From assembly GCF_029784155.1 (NCBI RefSeq), contig NC_073691.1:129766714-129830713 (forward strand): a stretch of 64,000 nucleotides of DNA, written 5' to 3'. The translations under genes and the position numbers were made by a program. The notes below the pieces were generated by a model. The model made no database searches. It was not told the DNA's origin and was given only the letters and a program-made list of their open reading frames with translations. Of this stretch, positions 34,040 to 44,874 are shown one piece after another. The number at the start of each line of letters is the position of its first letter. Position 1 is the first letter of the stretch. This DNA is from Uranotaenia lowii. Its lineage: Eukaryota > Arthropoda > Insecta > Diptera > Culicidae.

Positions 34040-36789
34040 ATCTCCTGCTTAACACACTGCTAGGCTTAGAACTCCTTCAGGTACTCGTCGCGCCGTCTGG
34101 AATTCTCGGCAAATATTGTTGCAACAGCTGGTGATGGTTGCGTTGAGTCTTCGGGTTGTCACGCACATCGGGTTCGGGAAGCGAGCATATCTATTCACGC
34201 ACCAAAAAGTGCGTGGGCGTAAGCGGTTGCAGATCGTTGACTGCATGACGTCGTACGGTGCATCGGAAAGCCTCAGCCGGCCACCAACGCAAAATCAGGC
34301 CCCACGAAATTGAGAAAGGGTGATAGCAAACGAAGTTGGGATTTTGCTTGGACTGTCTGCCTCTTTCTCAGTGCATGAAGTTCTTCAGGAAAAGCGTCAG
34401 CATGAACGAGCTTTGTGAGAGAATGCTTTACTCGGTTGAGCTCACACACGGCGGGAAATGAATCGGGAACGGGCTGATTTCGGGGATGGACGTTGTTGAA
34501 AGAGCGCAAACAGTAGGCAACTTTGCGCAGCAGCTCTTGATACGACAAAAACTTATCGAACATGTTGTGCGGCGCAACCACAGCACTCAGAATGGTCGTC
34601 GTTTTTTGTTCGATTTCTTCGGGGGAAGCACAACGGGTAGGGACTGTTTTCGCCAAGTTGATACGGGATCGGAAAGCCAAATGGGAACGAATAGTTTGTT
34701 GTTCGCCACCAATGTTTCTCTTAATCGGTGGTTGATCACTGGGGGAAATGTTGACGTCGAATCGGAAAATATCGGCTTCGGGCTCCCAGCATATGCCGAG
34801 ATTTTTGATCGTCTCTTCAGGGTCGAACTTCAGCGATGATCGTGAGCCCAGTAGCTCTGATGGAACATCAGCGAGAACTTTCAGAGAGTTTGAGCACCAC
34901 TTACGGAAACCAAATCCACCACGAAGCATTAATTGATCAAGCTCAGTGCGGAGAGCGACGGCGGCCTCGACGCTGCTAGCGCCCGCAATCAAATTATCCA
35001 CATACACACTTTTTCGCACAGCAGCGGAGGCGCTCGGGAACTGACGGCCTTCATCTTCCACCAACTGCAACAAAGTTCTTGTTGTCAAAAACAAAGACGG
35101 GGCGAGATCGTAGGTGACGGTGCGGAGCTCGTACGATCGGACGGGTTCGTCGGGATTGAAGCGCCACAGAATGCGCTGAAAGCATCGGTCCGATGGGTGC
35201 ACCATAATTTGACGATACATTTTGGCTATGTCCGCCACCAACGCTATCGGGTATTTTCGGAATCGGATGATGATCGTCAGCAGCTCGTCTTGCACGACTG
35301 GGCCAACAAGAAGAGAGTCGTTCAGCGAGTGGCCGGTGCTGGTTTTGGCTGAGCCGTCGAACACGACTCGAACTTTTGTCGTCGAACTGGACTCCTTCAC
35401 GACGGGGTGGTGAGGGAGATAGCAGGATTTTACATTTTCCGATTCGGGGGGAACCAGATCCATATGGCCAAGATCGATGTATTCTCTCATGAAGTCGTGA
35501 TACTGACTCTTGAGATCGGCGTCCTTCTCCAGCCTGCGCTCCAACCAGGCAAAACGACGAAAAGCAGCACCTTTCGATTCTCCCACCATCTGCTCGAATT
35601 CGGGGTGCTTCGGGACGCGCACAATGTAGCGCACAGAAGTGTCACGATCGGTCGTATATCGGTAGTAGTTCTCGCAGTTCTGCTCATCGATAGAATAGTC
35701 GGATCCACCAACATCTTCTATCTTCCAAAACCGGGAAAGTAGTTCTTCTACGGGAACAACTGTCGCCACATGACAAGTTGCCGTAGATTTTTGATTGGCT
35801 TTTTCGGCTTTCATGTCGCACTTTCCAGTTGCAAGCCAACCGAACACTGTTTCTTCCAGCAAAGGACCATTTGCTGCAAGTTGGAGGCGACCTGACTTCA
35901 GATAGGCATAGAAATTAGCAGCACCGATAATCATATCTATTTTGCGTGTGCCAAAATCTGGATAGGCGAGAGCGAGATTTTTGGGAATTTTCCATTGGGC
36001 AACCGAGAAGGGAATTGCGGGGGCTTCACTGGTTACCTTCCGAAAGACGAGGAAATCGAGCATCTCGGAGAAATCGCTCACCCGAGATCTTATTTCGGCT
36101 TGCACTTCAAACTTCGCACTTGTTGCGGTACCATCTACACCTCGCACGTCGATGTTAACCAGCTTACGGGACAAACGCAGTTGCTGACACAGTCTCTCGC
36201 TGATGACGTTCGGTTGAGAACCTGTGTCCAGCAAGGCACGGGCTATGTGTTGATGACCATAGGCGTCGACGACGATTAGCACTACTGTGGGTAGCAGCAC
36301 ACTCTCACGGGATGATCTCACGACGGGATTCGATGACACAGTAGGTTGCGGGGTGATTGCGACGGCAAGTGAGTTGACATTGGCGGGAAGGGACGGGGAA
36401 TCTGCAGCAGCACGGGTCGATTCAGCTTGACCGAAGTGAATCATCGAATGGTAGCGCATGGAGCAATGCTTGCTGGAAAATTTCGACGGGCACGATCGGG
36501 CAAAATGATCACTTCGGAAGCAATTGGCACACAGTTTCTTTTCGGTCACTATTTTCGTCCGGCCTTTCGGGTCCAAGCTGTTGAAAACGGGGCAGTTGTA
36601 AATGCTGTGCCCTTCTTTCTCACAAGCTGGGCACATCGGGTAGCTTTTCGGGTAACCTTCGGAAACGGCATTCGAACTCAAGCGCGGTCCTGGTTTGCGC
36701 TGAGGAAAATTTTGAGCGACGGGTTTCGTTTGGCTAGACGTTGGCCGATTGATCATGATCGTCTTCATGATTCGGGTTCTCTTCTGCAA
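34040..36789 (-). pseudogene. BEL/Pao-2 Pol: zinc knuckles, protease, RT, integrase remnant
   Basis: The 838-codon frame (34276-36789) starts with two CX2CX4HX4C knuckles (CPACEKEGHSIYNC, CANCFRSDHFARSC), then protease ARALLDTGSQPNVIS, the HHPVVKESSSTTKVRVVFDG entry to RT, VADIAKMYRQIMVHP and KSVYVDNLIAGASS. The last motif has Asn where YVDD has its second catalytic Asp, so polymerase activity is doubtful. RT is followed directly by SYQELLRKVAYCLRSFNN, an integrase N-terminal region, so RNase H is deleted. After a stop at 34273 a frame-shifted H2C2-like remnant extends to about 34050. The DDE core is absent. Confidence 0.92.
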
Positions 36790-37652
36790 TTTTCGATCAT
36801 GTTGTTGTAGGTTGGATAGGGATCACCGGCAATGGATTCCTCCCAGGCGGTGAGCGATGCGTCATCCAGCTTATCCTCCAAAAGCTCCATTAGAATCGAG
36901 CTAAAATAGATCACGGGTTCTCCGAGTTGCTCCAGAATCTTCGTGTGCCTCTGGAATTCGTCGACGATTCGATGAAGCGCATCCACCGAGTTGTTAGGGA
37001 TTTTGGGATACTTGAGCAGGGCTCGGATGTGCTTTTTCCGCAGAAGAGTCGTATTCGAGTAACGGGTTACCAATGCCTCCCACGCAACAGAGTAGTTGTT
37101 GGCGGTGATGGTAATCGACTGGATTAAATTAGCTGCCTCTCCCTTAAGGGCAGCGCGAAGGTAGTGAAATTTCTGGACGCATGAAATTTCCGTCGACGAA
37201 TGAATCATCGACACAAACGTGTCGTGGAATGTCAGCCACTGATTGAAATCGCCATCAAATTCGGGTAGCGTGATCGTCGGGAGTTTGATGTTCGCAAGAT
37301 GGGCGGGGGCGGATGTTTCATTTGCAGCATAGGACGTCGATGCGGTGGGCCCAAACGATTCCGGGATCTTGGAAGCTAGACCAGCTTTGACCCGGAAATA
37401 AACAGATTCGGTTTTGCTTCGAATCTCTAGGTTTTTAGTTTCCGCATCCTCTTCCTCGTCAAGCTCCTCGCAGTCCGCCTGCACTTCGTCGAATGATTCC
37501 TACAGTTTCTCGAGACGCTCCAAGCGGTATCGCACTTCCCCTTGGTGTTGGTCCTCGACGTATTGATGCAGGAACTGCTCCATACGGTTGATTCCGGCAA
37601 TGATATTCGCCCTTTTCAGCTTCCTGGACTTCAGCTTCTTGTCGTCAACCAT
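36765..37652 (-). pseudogene. BEL/Pao-2 Gag
   Basis: The likely ATG is at 37650-37652 (MVDDKKLKSRKLKRANI). A coiled-coil-like segment ends in an in-frame TAG (37500-37502), after which a 239-codon frame continues to 36765. It contains IKLPTITLPEFDGDFNQWLT, FHYLRAALKGEAANLI and LLRKKHIRALLKYPKI, the DUF1759 Gag core that builds the particle shell. A frameshift near 36790 separates it from Pol. Confidence 0.9.
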
Positions 37653-37917
37653 TCTGCCGACGATTATCCGGTTGCAGGAAAGTTGAATCGGAGCTGGTCA
37701 ACTAAAAGGGTCGAAAAAAGACCAAGAAGTACCGCAAAAGGGGATGGTATTGGATTGGAGAGGTACTCACCTGGTACCTCTTCAAATGAGGCCTTTGGTT
37801 TTAATAAAAATCCGGAACAAACGGCAAAAGTATTTCGCCAACCAACCTCAACAGTGAGGTTATGTTGAAGCACGCGGGTTCGCAGCGGGACGATTCGTGA
37901 TTCTGTTCGGGACGGGT

Positions 37918-37940
37918 CGTGATCCTGGTCACGGCACCAA
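37918..37940 (-). promoter_or_regulatory. BEL/Pao-2 primer-binding site
   Basis: Right after the 5' LTR the minus strand reads TTGGTGCCGTGACCAGGATC, the usual BEL/Pao leader with a TGGTGCC primer-binding core. Confidence 0.8.
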
Positions 37941-38392
37941 TGTTCGGGACGGGCTTATGGGTTTGCGGGTTATCGGGATGGGAAGGGGGGTCTGCTAATC
38001 ACTCGGATTGCGGGTTGGGCAGATGATCGCACTTCCAGCGGGAATCAACAAAGGTCGGGAGCACCATATATGATCGACTGGTATCTCACGGTTAAATGTC
38101 CACTTTGACGAACGGGTGACGGTAAATCCACTATTGGATCGTCCACAAAACGCTAGAAAGGCACTTGCGCCGATTTCGGGGAATAAATCACGGGATTAAA
38201 ATACTGTATTTTTCGGGAGCGAAATTATAAGCGCGTGATCGTCTACAATTCTCTTTGTATTCTAAATACTAATGATCGTTAGGTGGTACAAATGATGATG
38301 GTGGCACGGAAGTAAAAAGGAAAGCACAAAAACGCAAATTCTTATTTTATGGCAAAGTAAACTACAGTCCTAGCTCGATTTGATACCTAACA
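37941..38392 (-). repeat. BEL/Pao-2 5' LTR
   Basis: 452 bp, with TG...CA ends. It differs from the 3' LTR mainly by a rearranged G-rich stretch at about 37965-37995, implying a recent insertion. Confidence 0.97.
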
Positions 38393-38397
38393 CTACT

Positions 38398-39002
38398 GGA
38401 TTCAAAACTTTGTAGAACATCAGAACAATATCATCAATAAAGCAAATTGCATGCTAGGATTTGTAAAACGTTTCAGCAAACACTTTCAAGACCCATACAC
38501 CATAAAATCACTTTATATATCCTATGTTCGTTCGATATTGGAGTATTGTAGCATCATATGGAATCCTTATTCAAATATTCACGAGCAACGTCTCGAATCA
38601 GTTCAAAAACAATTTTTGTTATATGCGCTACGTAAAATCAATTGGACCACTTTTCCTCTGCCATCGTATGAATCTCGTTGTAAGCTTATTGATATAGAAC
38701 CTCTCAGTAAACGCAGAGAATTTTCCCAAATTGCATTTATAAATGATGTTGTTACACAAAGAATAGACAGTCCTGAATTACTTTCAAAACTAAATTTTTA
38801 CGCACCCTCCCGTCCATTAAGAAATAAACATTTGTTCAACATTAAACTTTACGACAAAGACTATGCAAAACATCAACCTATTAATCAAATGATGTACAAA
38901 TACAATTTACAAAGTGAAATTATAGACGTAGCGATGAACAAAACACAATTAAAAAAGGCATTCAAAAACAACTTCATACAACAACAAAATAGCTTACATT
39001 AG
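38398..39002 (+). pseudogene. Jockey-like ORF2 C-terminal part
   Basis: After the BEL/Pao TSD the LINE reading resumes; the open frame gives MLGFVKRFSKHFQDPYTIKS, SILEYCSIIWNPY, LESVQKQFLLYALR and RCKLIDIEPLSKRREF, the conserved region downstream of RT in Jockey-like elements, and ends at 38999-39001. It is followed by a short AT-rich 3' UTR. Confidence 0.9.
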
Positions 39003-39058
39003 TTTTAAGTAGTTTTAAGTATAGTAGTCTACATAGTTTGACTTAATAAATAAATCCC

Positions 39059-39880
39059 GGTAACTGCTGAAGTGAGACAGTAATGTATCTTATCACCGAT
39101 GCTATTTCTTATCGTAATGGATAAGATCTGAATCGATTAACTGTAGACCGAACCGAGGGTTGCCTTGGAATCTCTCGACTATGGAGCATCTGAACGACCT
39201 TGACCTGGCTAACGATATTGTTTTGCTCGCCCAAAGACAACATGATATGCAAGCAAACTTGACGACCTCACCGAAAGTTCCAAGGCAGCAGGTCTCAAAA
39301 TTAATGTCGGAAAGACCAAGTCGATGGAAATCAACACAGTAAATACTTCCAATTTTGTGGTAGCTGGACAACAGGTTGAGAAAGTCGCGCTCACGTCAGT
39401 TCTCTCTACGAACTAAAATCCGAATCTTCAACTCAAACATCAAATCCGTATTGTTGTACGGGTGTGAAACTTTGTACACATATGCGGTGACGACGCCAAA
39501 AACTGCAAGTTTTTGTGAATCGCTGTCTTCGATAATCCACGCTTGGTGGCCTGACAACTGGATTTCAAATGAGGAACTACATCGGCGGTGTCGTCAGATT
39601 CGGGAACGTAAGTGGAGATGAACACGCTGCACAAACACGCTGCGAAAAAATGAGAACGAGATTTGCAGAGAGGCGCTAGGATGGAATCCAGAAGGACATC
39701 GAAGGAAGGTCAGGTCCAGAAACTCGTGGTGGCGAAGTCTAGCCACCGATATCCAAACTGTCGACAAGAATTCTGACTGGGACCGATTGAAGACGCTGGC
39801 TCCGGATCGTCAACAGTGGAGGTCTTTTACCACGGCCCTATGCGCCGAAGAATCGATGTGGGACCATTAAGCGAGTAAGT
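39059..39880 (+). pseudogene. RTE-like LINE reverse transcriptase, 3' half
   Basis: Continues the host LINE after the Jockey-like insertion: CILSPMLFLIVMD near 39085 (RT motif after GVRQ-), a YGCETL-containing segment (39376-39621) with TKIRIFNSNIKSVLLYGCET, then NRCLR and the terminal RRWLR region. Several frames are needed, so it is not functional. Confidence 0.75.
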
Positions 39881-39889
39881 AAGAGTCCT

Positions 39890-41125
39890 CTTTTTTCAAA
39901 TTCTAGTTTAACTCCGTATAAAAATAGTCAATCCTAGATTCAGATTTTCTATTGGATTAGGCGCTAGAGTAGATGAGGTTTTGGATATTTTCGTTTTATT
40001 TTCTTCTTTCATTAAGTAGAAATTAATCTCTTTAAAGACTAAAACTTTATTGAATGCAGTGTGTGGTAACCATATTTATTTCACTCAGATTGATCAAAAA
40101 GAGAACCAAAATAACCCGGAAGCGCCAGAGTATAACAGAAAAGAAACAAAATAACCATGGTACCACATTTATCATTTGGGGGATTACCAATTGCTAAATG
40201 GCCATCCTCTTCCCTCCCGGGCGATTTTCAACCCCTAGCTCCGGAAGTCAGGAACGTGACATCGCGACAGTTAACTACTGCCAGTACCGCTCATAATTTA
40301 CCGATTCAGTTCACAATTAGTCATCGAAGCACTTCGAGGGAGCCGCCATCCACCTTCTTTTCTGAACGCCACCCACAAGGAGCAACCACTAAATGCATAA
40401 CCGCCGGCTGCTCACATCTAAATTATTGTAACTATTCCCATTACACACGACGACGATAGTCCTTGGGAAGGATTTGCCGCCACACTCGAGCCAAGTCAAG
40501 CCAAACTACCCTGCTAGCACAAAAACGAGTAGGAACTAGAGATTCCTGCCTTTTTTCCTTCCTGCTTCGAGAACCAACGCAGCAGTGGAAATTTATGTCA
40601 CCCGAAGTGCCAACAAAAAGGGACGGCAAAAAAGCGGTGTGGTTTGTTTTAAAACAACTAGCAGCCATAAATTTATCGATAGTAATAAGCGGCATGCGAT
40701 GTGGGTGAGTGGGAAGAAGAACCGGACCTCGGTTGTTCCGAGAATCTTTGGGGATGTTTCCCGCTGGAAGGTCCTCCAATCAATGTTCGTTAGGGTGGCT
40801 ATCGGCTATATGGAGGTTACCAGAAGCCATAATTTCACTGCAAAACCCAAATATTGATCCATTAATCAGATAACAAACTATACAAAATTTGACTTATATT
40901 GGAACACTTTAAGGCGTCTCCCAAACGCCTCTCATTTAAGATATTGGTTGACCAAAGAAAAAAATCCATTTCACTTCCGGTCTACAAATTTTAGAACGAT
41001 AAAAGAACAAAACATGATATAACCATTGAACGATGTCAATTGAATAGCATCAAAGTAAACTTAAACTGTGTAGTCATTTAAGAATCTTATTTTTTATAAA
41101 CTTCAAACACCATCAAATCTCCAAA
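39890..41125. other. Non-repetitive DNA, no gene recognised
   Basis: At 40070-40860 overlapping frames of 81-112 codons occur on both strands, with no known domain or splice pair. This could be unique intronic or intergenic host DNA. Confidence 0.4.
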
Positions 41126-41130
41126 TCTGC

Positions 41131-41215
41131 CCTCCGACTCCTTGAAAAAGCCATTATAAATGCCGAAACGTCGGGTGAAGAAATAAAAATCGTTTGAGGA
41201 TCTTTTTTCTTGACT
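41131..41215 (+). mobile_element. Possible Penelope-like 3' end with hammerhead-like vestige
   Basis: The sequence CTCCTTGAAAAAGCC followed by AATGCCGAAACGTCGGGTGA, with CCGAC upstream able to pair to GTCGG, resembles the terminal region of Penelope-like retroelements, whose hammerhead ribozyme core includes CTGATGA and CGAAAC. Here the CTGATGA box is changed (CTTGAAA), so it is at most an inactive remnant. No RT was found. Confidence 0.35.
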
Positions 41216-42364
41216 GAAATTGCCGGAAATCAATTTATTCATTACCCAACTAGTCGAAGGATTTTTACGATTTTGACAAATTTTCGTTAGATTTCGAAGC
41301 CCAACAGAGCAAAAATCTCATAAAAAAGTTAAAGATCTGAAAATGCCAAAAAAGTGGCTGATATGGAACTACTAGAGCAAAAGGCCACCCTAATGTACAT
41401 TTTGTACGTCCGGGGAGTGAGTGAGAGCATGAAAAAACAGATGCATCGAATCACTTTTACCGATGAGTATGAAGCAGCTAACTATAGCAAAAAAAACCCC
41501 AGGGCACCCACCATCCATTCCGTCCGGTTCTTACAAAAACCCAATGTGACCAAACTAACCATGTTTTATGGCGTAGGGCAGACTTCATTGTTGAAAAAGT
41601 ACCTAGTTTTGTTGCACTTTTTCTTCCTCCGGTTTCGTCCTCGGGTTGGATCGGATCCGAGGGGTGGTCTTGGGGTGGTTTTTCCCTTGCTTTGGGGGCT
41701 GCTCTTTTTCCGCCATTAACGTATAGTTTCTCGCCCGTATTATTTTCAGCTGAAATGTTGCTCCGGAAAAAAGATCATCAAAGTTCTCTAACCACCAACC
41801 ATCATCATCATCTGCTGCTACTATTGCAGCGTCATCTTGATGTTATAGTGTACAATATAAAACGTGAGACAGGTGGGAGGCAACTATTTTTCGCTTTGAC
41901 CAGGGTTTGCACCTCATAAAGTTTGCATTTTATGATTGCTTGCATCCTACAGCAGGAGCTGTCTCATTGAATCGAGCCTTAGCATGGCCGGGAAGAAAAA
42001 AGTGCTCGGAACCGCAAGTCTTCGAGGGAAGAAAACCGTTCAAACTTTGGGCGCTGCTTTCAGCTGTGATGTTTTTGGAACTAATGAAAGTTGTAAAGTA
42101 AATGTTCTCTCAAATTTAATTGCTTTTTGATAAATTGATTCTCAGTTGAAAAATTAGGAATTATTGACAAGAATATGATCACCTGAAATCAGAGTCATAA
42201 TAACATTTTTTTTTCTTTTTTACATTCCTATAACTTATAAATAGCCCAAATGGCCTCACAATTATAAACGCCTTCTTGTAGGCATGATTTTTTTTTATCT
42301 CAGAGCATGAAATTTTCAATAAATTTAATGCAGAATAAAATAAATGAAAGCTCGACAATTTCGA
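41216..42364. other. Non-coding DNA, nothing recognised
   Basis: Short frames only, including a 121-codon frame at 41354-41719 with no recognisable domain. A small CAT/CTG-rich stretch lies at about 41797-41830. Confidence 0.4.
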
Positions 42365-42840
42365 AAGCCTGGGTCGAGAATCCACAGTCAAGAGCTCCAG
42401 AGTCCAGTCCAGTTCAGTTCAACGTCCGGAGGCCAAATTTGAACTTTAGAAATTGAAGTTTAGTGCATTGAGGTAAATTAAAACTCCACATACCGAAAGC
42501 CAAAGTTCAGAATCCAGAATATAAATTACAGAGTCCAGAGCCAAAATTTATATTCCAAAGTCAGGGTCAAAATGCAAAATCCAAAGACCTAAAAATTTGG
42601 ACAATTTTTAAAGTCAATAGCCAAGAGTTTTGCGTTTAGAGACAAAATTGAGAGCCAATATTAAGTATCTGAGGTCTAGGGATCAAATGTCCAGAGCTCA
42701 GATTCTTGAGTTCTTAGTCAATAGACAAAATTAAAATTTTTAAAGCCAAGATTATGTGTTCAAAAGTAAGGGTCAGAAGTGTAATGTCAAAAGACCAAAT
42801 TTAGAGTCTGGAATCAACTGTTGAGTCTGATCTAGAAAAA
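42365..42840. repeat. Degenerate short-word repeat (CCAGAGTCCA/CCAAAATTCA)
   Basis: Words such as CCAGAGTCCAG, CAGAATCCAGA, CCAAAATTTA and CAAAGTCAGGGTC recur at irregular 10-20 bp spacing for almost 500 bp. It looks like an old tandem array that has lost regularity. Its T/C-A-G-A content recalls the 13-bp satellite but the unit differs. Confidence 0.55.
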
Positions 42841-42984
42841 ACAGATAATAAAATATTTCAAAGATTAAAAGTAAAACTTATAGAAAATTTGAAAGCTTTT
42901 TATCCGCTTACAAATTTTCTATAAAATTTACTATTAATCTTTGAAAAATTTTATTAACTGTTTGTCAAGATCAGCCACAACAGT

Positions 42985-43115
42985 GGCTTCCAGATTCCAG
43001 ACTTAGTAGGACAATTCAGGACATTTTACAGACCTTGTTTTAAATAGGACATTCAAGCGTTTGAAAAAAATCAGGACAAATCTTGAAAAATCAGGATACC
43101 TGGCACCTCCGCTTA
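42985..43115. repeat. AATCAGGACA dispersed repeat, copy 2
   Basis: Shares AATTCAGGACATTTTA, CAAGCGTTTGAAAAA, AATCAGGACAAAT and an edge GATACCTGGCACCTCCGCT with 28565-28740. Both copies are short and lack TIRs. Confidence 0.55.
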
Positions 43116-43647
43116 TCTCTGCTGAAACCTAAAAATCTTTAAAAAATATGGAAGAACAGAATCAATTTTTAAAAAACGCGCACGAAAAACGCGGTTTTTC
43201 GGTACTTATATTGAAAAATTCGCCGGGTGACGAATGGATTTACATATATTTCGAAAATGTATTTTTTCCCAAAGATCATCATTACATTGTTTTTGAAAAA
43301 CCGTTTTGTGAGTACAGAGATTTATAGAATGTCTACAAATGCTAAAAGGCACTGTGAGCTGTAAGCCCTGTAACAAGCCCAATATCAGTATGTAGGGGAG
43401 ATGGGGGCATAATGGCCACCTTAAGGAAAACGCTTATTTAACCATAGAGAACAGCTGTAATATGTGAATTACATCATTGTTTTGTGTTCAGACACTCAAA
43501 TAGTCTATTGCCTAATTGGATGAAACTTGAAAAAAGTAGATAAAAACATTTTCATATGTGATGAAAGAAATTAGAGAAACATGAACTATCAAAGAACGAA
43601 AGAACATAAGCCGTAAATATCATGAAAATTTCGAAAAAGATACAACG

Positions 43648-43721
43648 GCTCACCGACAGGACTTGAACCTGCAATCTCCGCTTCGGTACAACGGCGCGTT
43701 AGCCAATTCCACCACGGTGAA
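43648..43721 (-). tRNA. tRNA-like gene, unit 1 (ACC in anticodon position)
   Basis: Folds as a 74-nt cloverleaf: acceptor TTCACCG with CGGTGAG, D arm GTGG with loop AATTGGCTAA, anticodon stem CCGTT/AGCGG with loop GTACCGA, T arm GCAGG-TTCAAGT-CCTGT. A and B boxes (TGGTGGAATTGG, GGTTCAAGTCC) are Pol III promoter-like. ACC would be a Gly anticodon not normally used in eukaryotes, and the first acceptor pair is a wobble, so a tRNA-derived repeat is more likely than a working tRNA. Confidence 0.55.
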
Positions 43722-44148
43722 CGTGATGGAACCGGCGAACACGAGCAATCGAGCTCTGCCGATCAACTGCTGGACCATCTATCGAAACACCATGTATATC
43801 CCGCATGTGATCTTTCCCTCTATTGATCTCTCTTGTTTCTCTAACCCCACCCATCGACTCGGGATTTTAGCCGAGCGAGCACATGGTCGATTGCTTCGGG
43901 TTTGCCGCAACTTACGGTCAGATGAAGAAGCAATCAGTGCCGCTCAAGGTTCCGAGCAGACCAGTTACACAGGGAGGTGTTGCTCTGTTGAAATCAATAC
44001 TGATGTTATGAAATCTCTTGGTACATCTTTGTACCTGAAAATGATCACATTTTCATATGTGATGAAAGAAATTAGAGAAACATGAACTATCAAAGAACGA
44101 AAGAACATAAGCCGTAAATATCATGAAAATTTCGAAAAAGATACAACG

Positions 44149-44222
44149 GCTCACCGACAGGACTTGAACCTGCAATCTCCGCTTCGGTACAACGGCGCGT
44201 TAGCCAATTCCACCACGGTGAA
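44149..44222 (-). tRNA. tRNA-like gene, unit 2
   Basis: Same 74-nt sequence as unit 1, 501 bp downstream in the same orientation. Confidence 0.55.
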
Positions 44223-44322
44223 CGTGATGGAACCGGCGAACACGAGCAATCGAGCTCTGCCGATCAACTGCTGGACCATCTATCGAAACACCATGTATAT
44301 CCCGCATGTGATCTTTCCCTCC

Positions 44323-44373
44323 CGCGCCGTTGTACCGAAGCGGAGATTGCAGGTTCAAGTCCTGTCGGTGAGC
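44323..44373 (+). pseudogene. Truncated tRNA-like copy at the inversion point
   Basis: Carries only the part from the end of the D arm to the discriminator base; the 5' 23 nt and A box are missing. It starts exactly where the cluster changes orientation. Confidence 0.7.
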
Positions 44374-44800
44374 CGTTGTATCTTTTTCGAAATTTTCATG
44401 ATATTTACGGCTTATGTTCTTTCGTTCTTTGATAGTTCATGTTTCTCTAATTTCTTTCATCACATATGAAAATGTGATCATTTTCAGGTACAAAGATGTA
44501 CCAAGAGATTTCATAACATCAGTATTGATTTCAACAGAGCAACACCTCCCTGTGTAACTGGTCTGCTCGGAACCTTGAGCGGCACTGATTGCTTCTTCAT
44601 CTGACCGTAAGTTGCGGCAAACCCGAAGCAATCGACCATGTGCTCGCTCGGCTAAAATCCCGAGTCGATGGGTGGGGTTAGAGAAACAAGAGAGATCAAT
44701 AGAGGGAAAGATCACATGCGGGATATACATGGTGTTTCGATAGATGGTCCAGCAGTTGATCGGCAGAGCTCGATTGCTCGTGTTCGCCGGTTCCATCACG

Positions 44801-44874
44801 TTCACCGTGGTGGAATTGGCTAACGCGCCGTTGTACCGAAGCGGAGATTGCAGGTTCAAGTCCTGTCGGTGAGC
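44801..44874 (+). tRNA. tRNA-like gene, unit 4 (inverted)
   Basis: Complete 74-nt copy, identical to units 1 and 2 but on the other strand, followed by the same CGTTGTATCTTTTTC flank. The T-run (TTTTT) about 10 nt after the 3' end could serve as a Pol III terminator. Confidence 0.55.

Larger units (their letters stand above)
33553..38392 (-). mobile_element. BEL/Pao LTR retrotransposon 2, young but defective
   Basis: CTACT flanks the element at 33548-33552 and 38393-38397. LTRs of 446 and 452 bp (TGTTCGGGAC...CCTAACA on the plus strand) differ visibly only in a short stretch near one end. Coding is on the minus strand. The primer-binding site, Gag, zinc knuckles, protease and RT are present, but most of RNase H and integrase are deleted, so it could only have moved with help from another copy or was damaged after insertion. 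Confidence 0.97.
32905..39058 (+). mobile_element. Jockey-like non-LTR element, 5'-truncated, split by BEL/Pao
   Basis: The RT C-terminal half lies at about 32926-33547 and its tail at 38398-39002, ending with an AATAAATAAATC tail near 39045-39056. The 5' end is truncated within RT, as usual for LINE insertions. Motifs place it in the Jockey/CR1-like group; the exact clade is uncertain. Confidence 0.85.
30040..39880 (+). mobile_element. RTE-like LINE, decayed, hosting other insertions
   Basis: Endonuclease and RT segments of a non-LTR element are read on the plus strand from 30120 to about 32900 and continue at 39060-39870. The 3' end falls in AAGCGAGTAAGTAAGAG near 39870-39890, like the AAGT-type tails of such LINEs. 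It is interrupted by a GC-rich block (about 31312-32375) and by the Jockey-like LINE (about 32905-39058). Confidence 0.75.

Noticed and set aside
43663..44859. Two identical 140-codon frames on opposite strands
   Set aside because: They overlap the antisense of tRNA-like units in an inverted duplication. Identity reflects recent duplication, not coding constraint.
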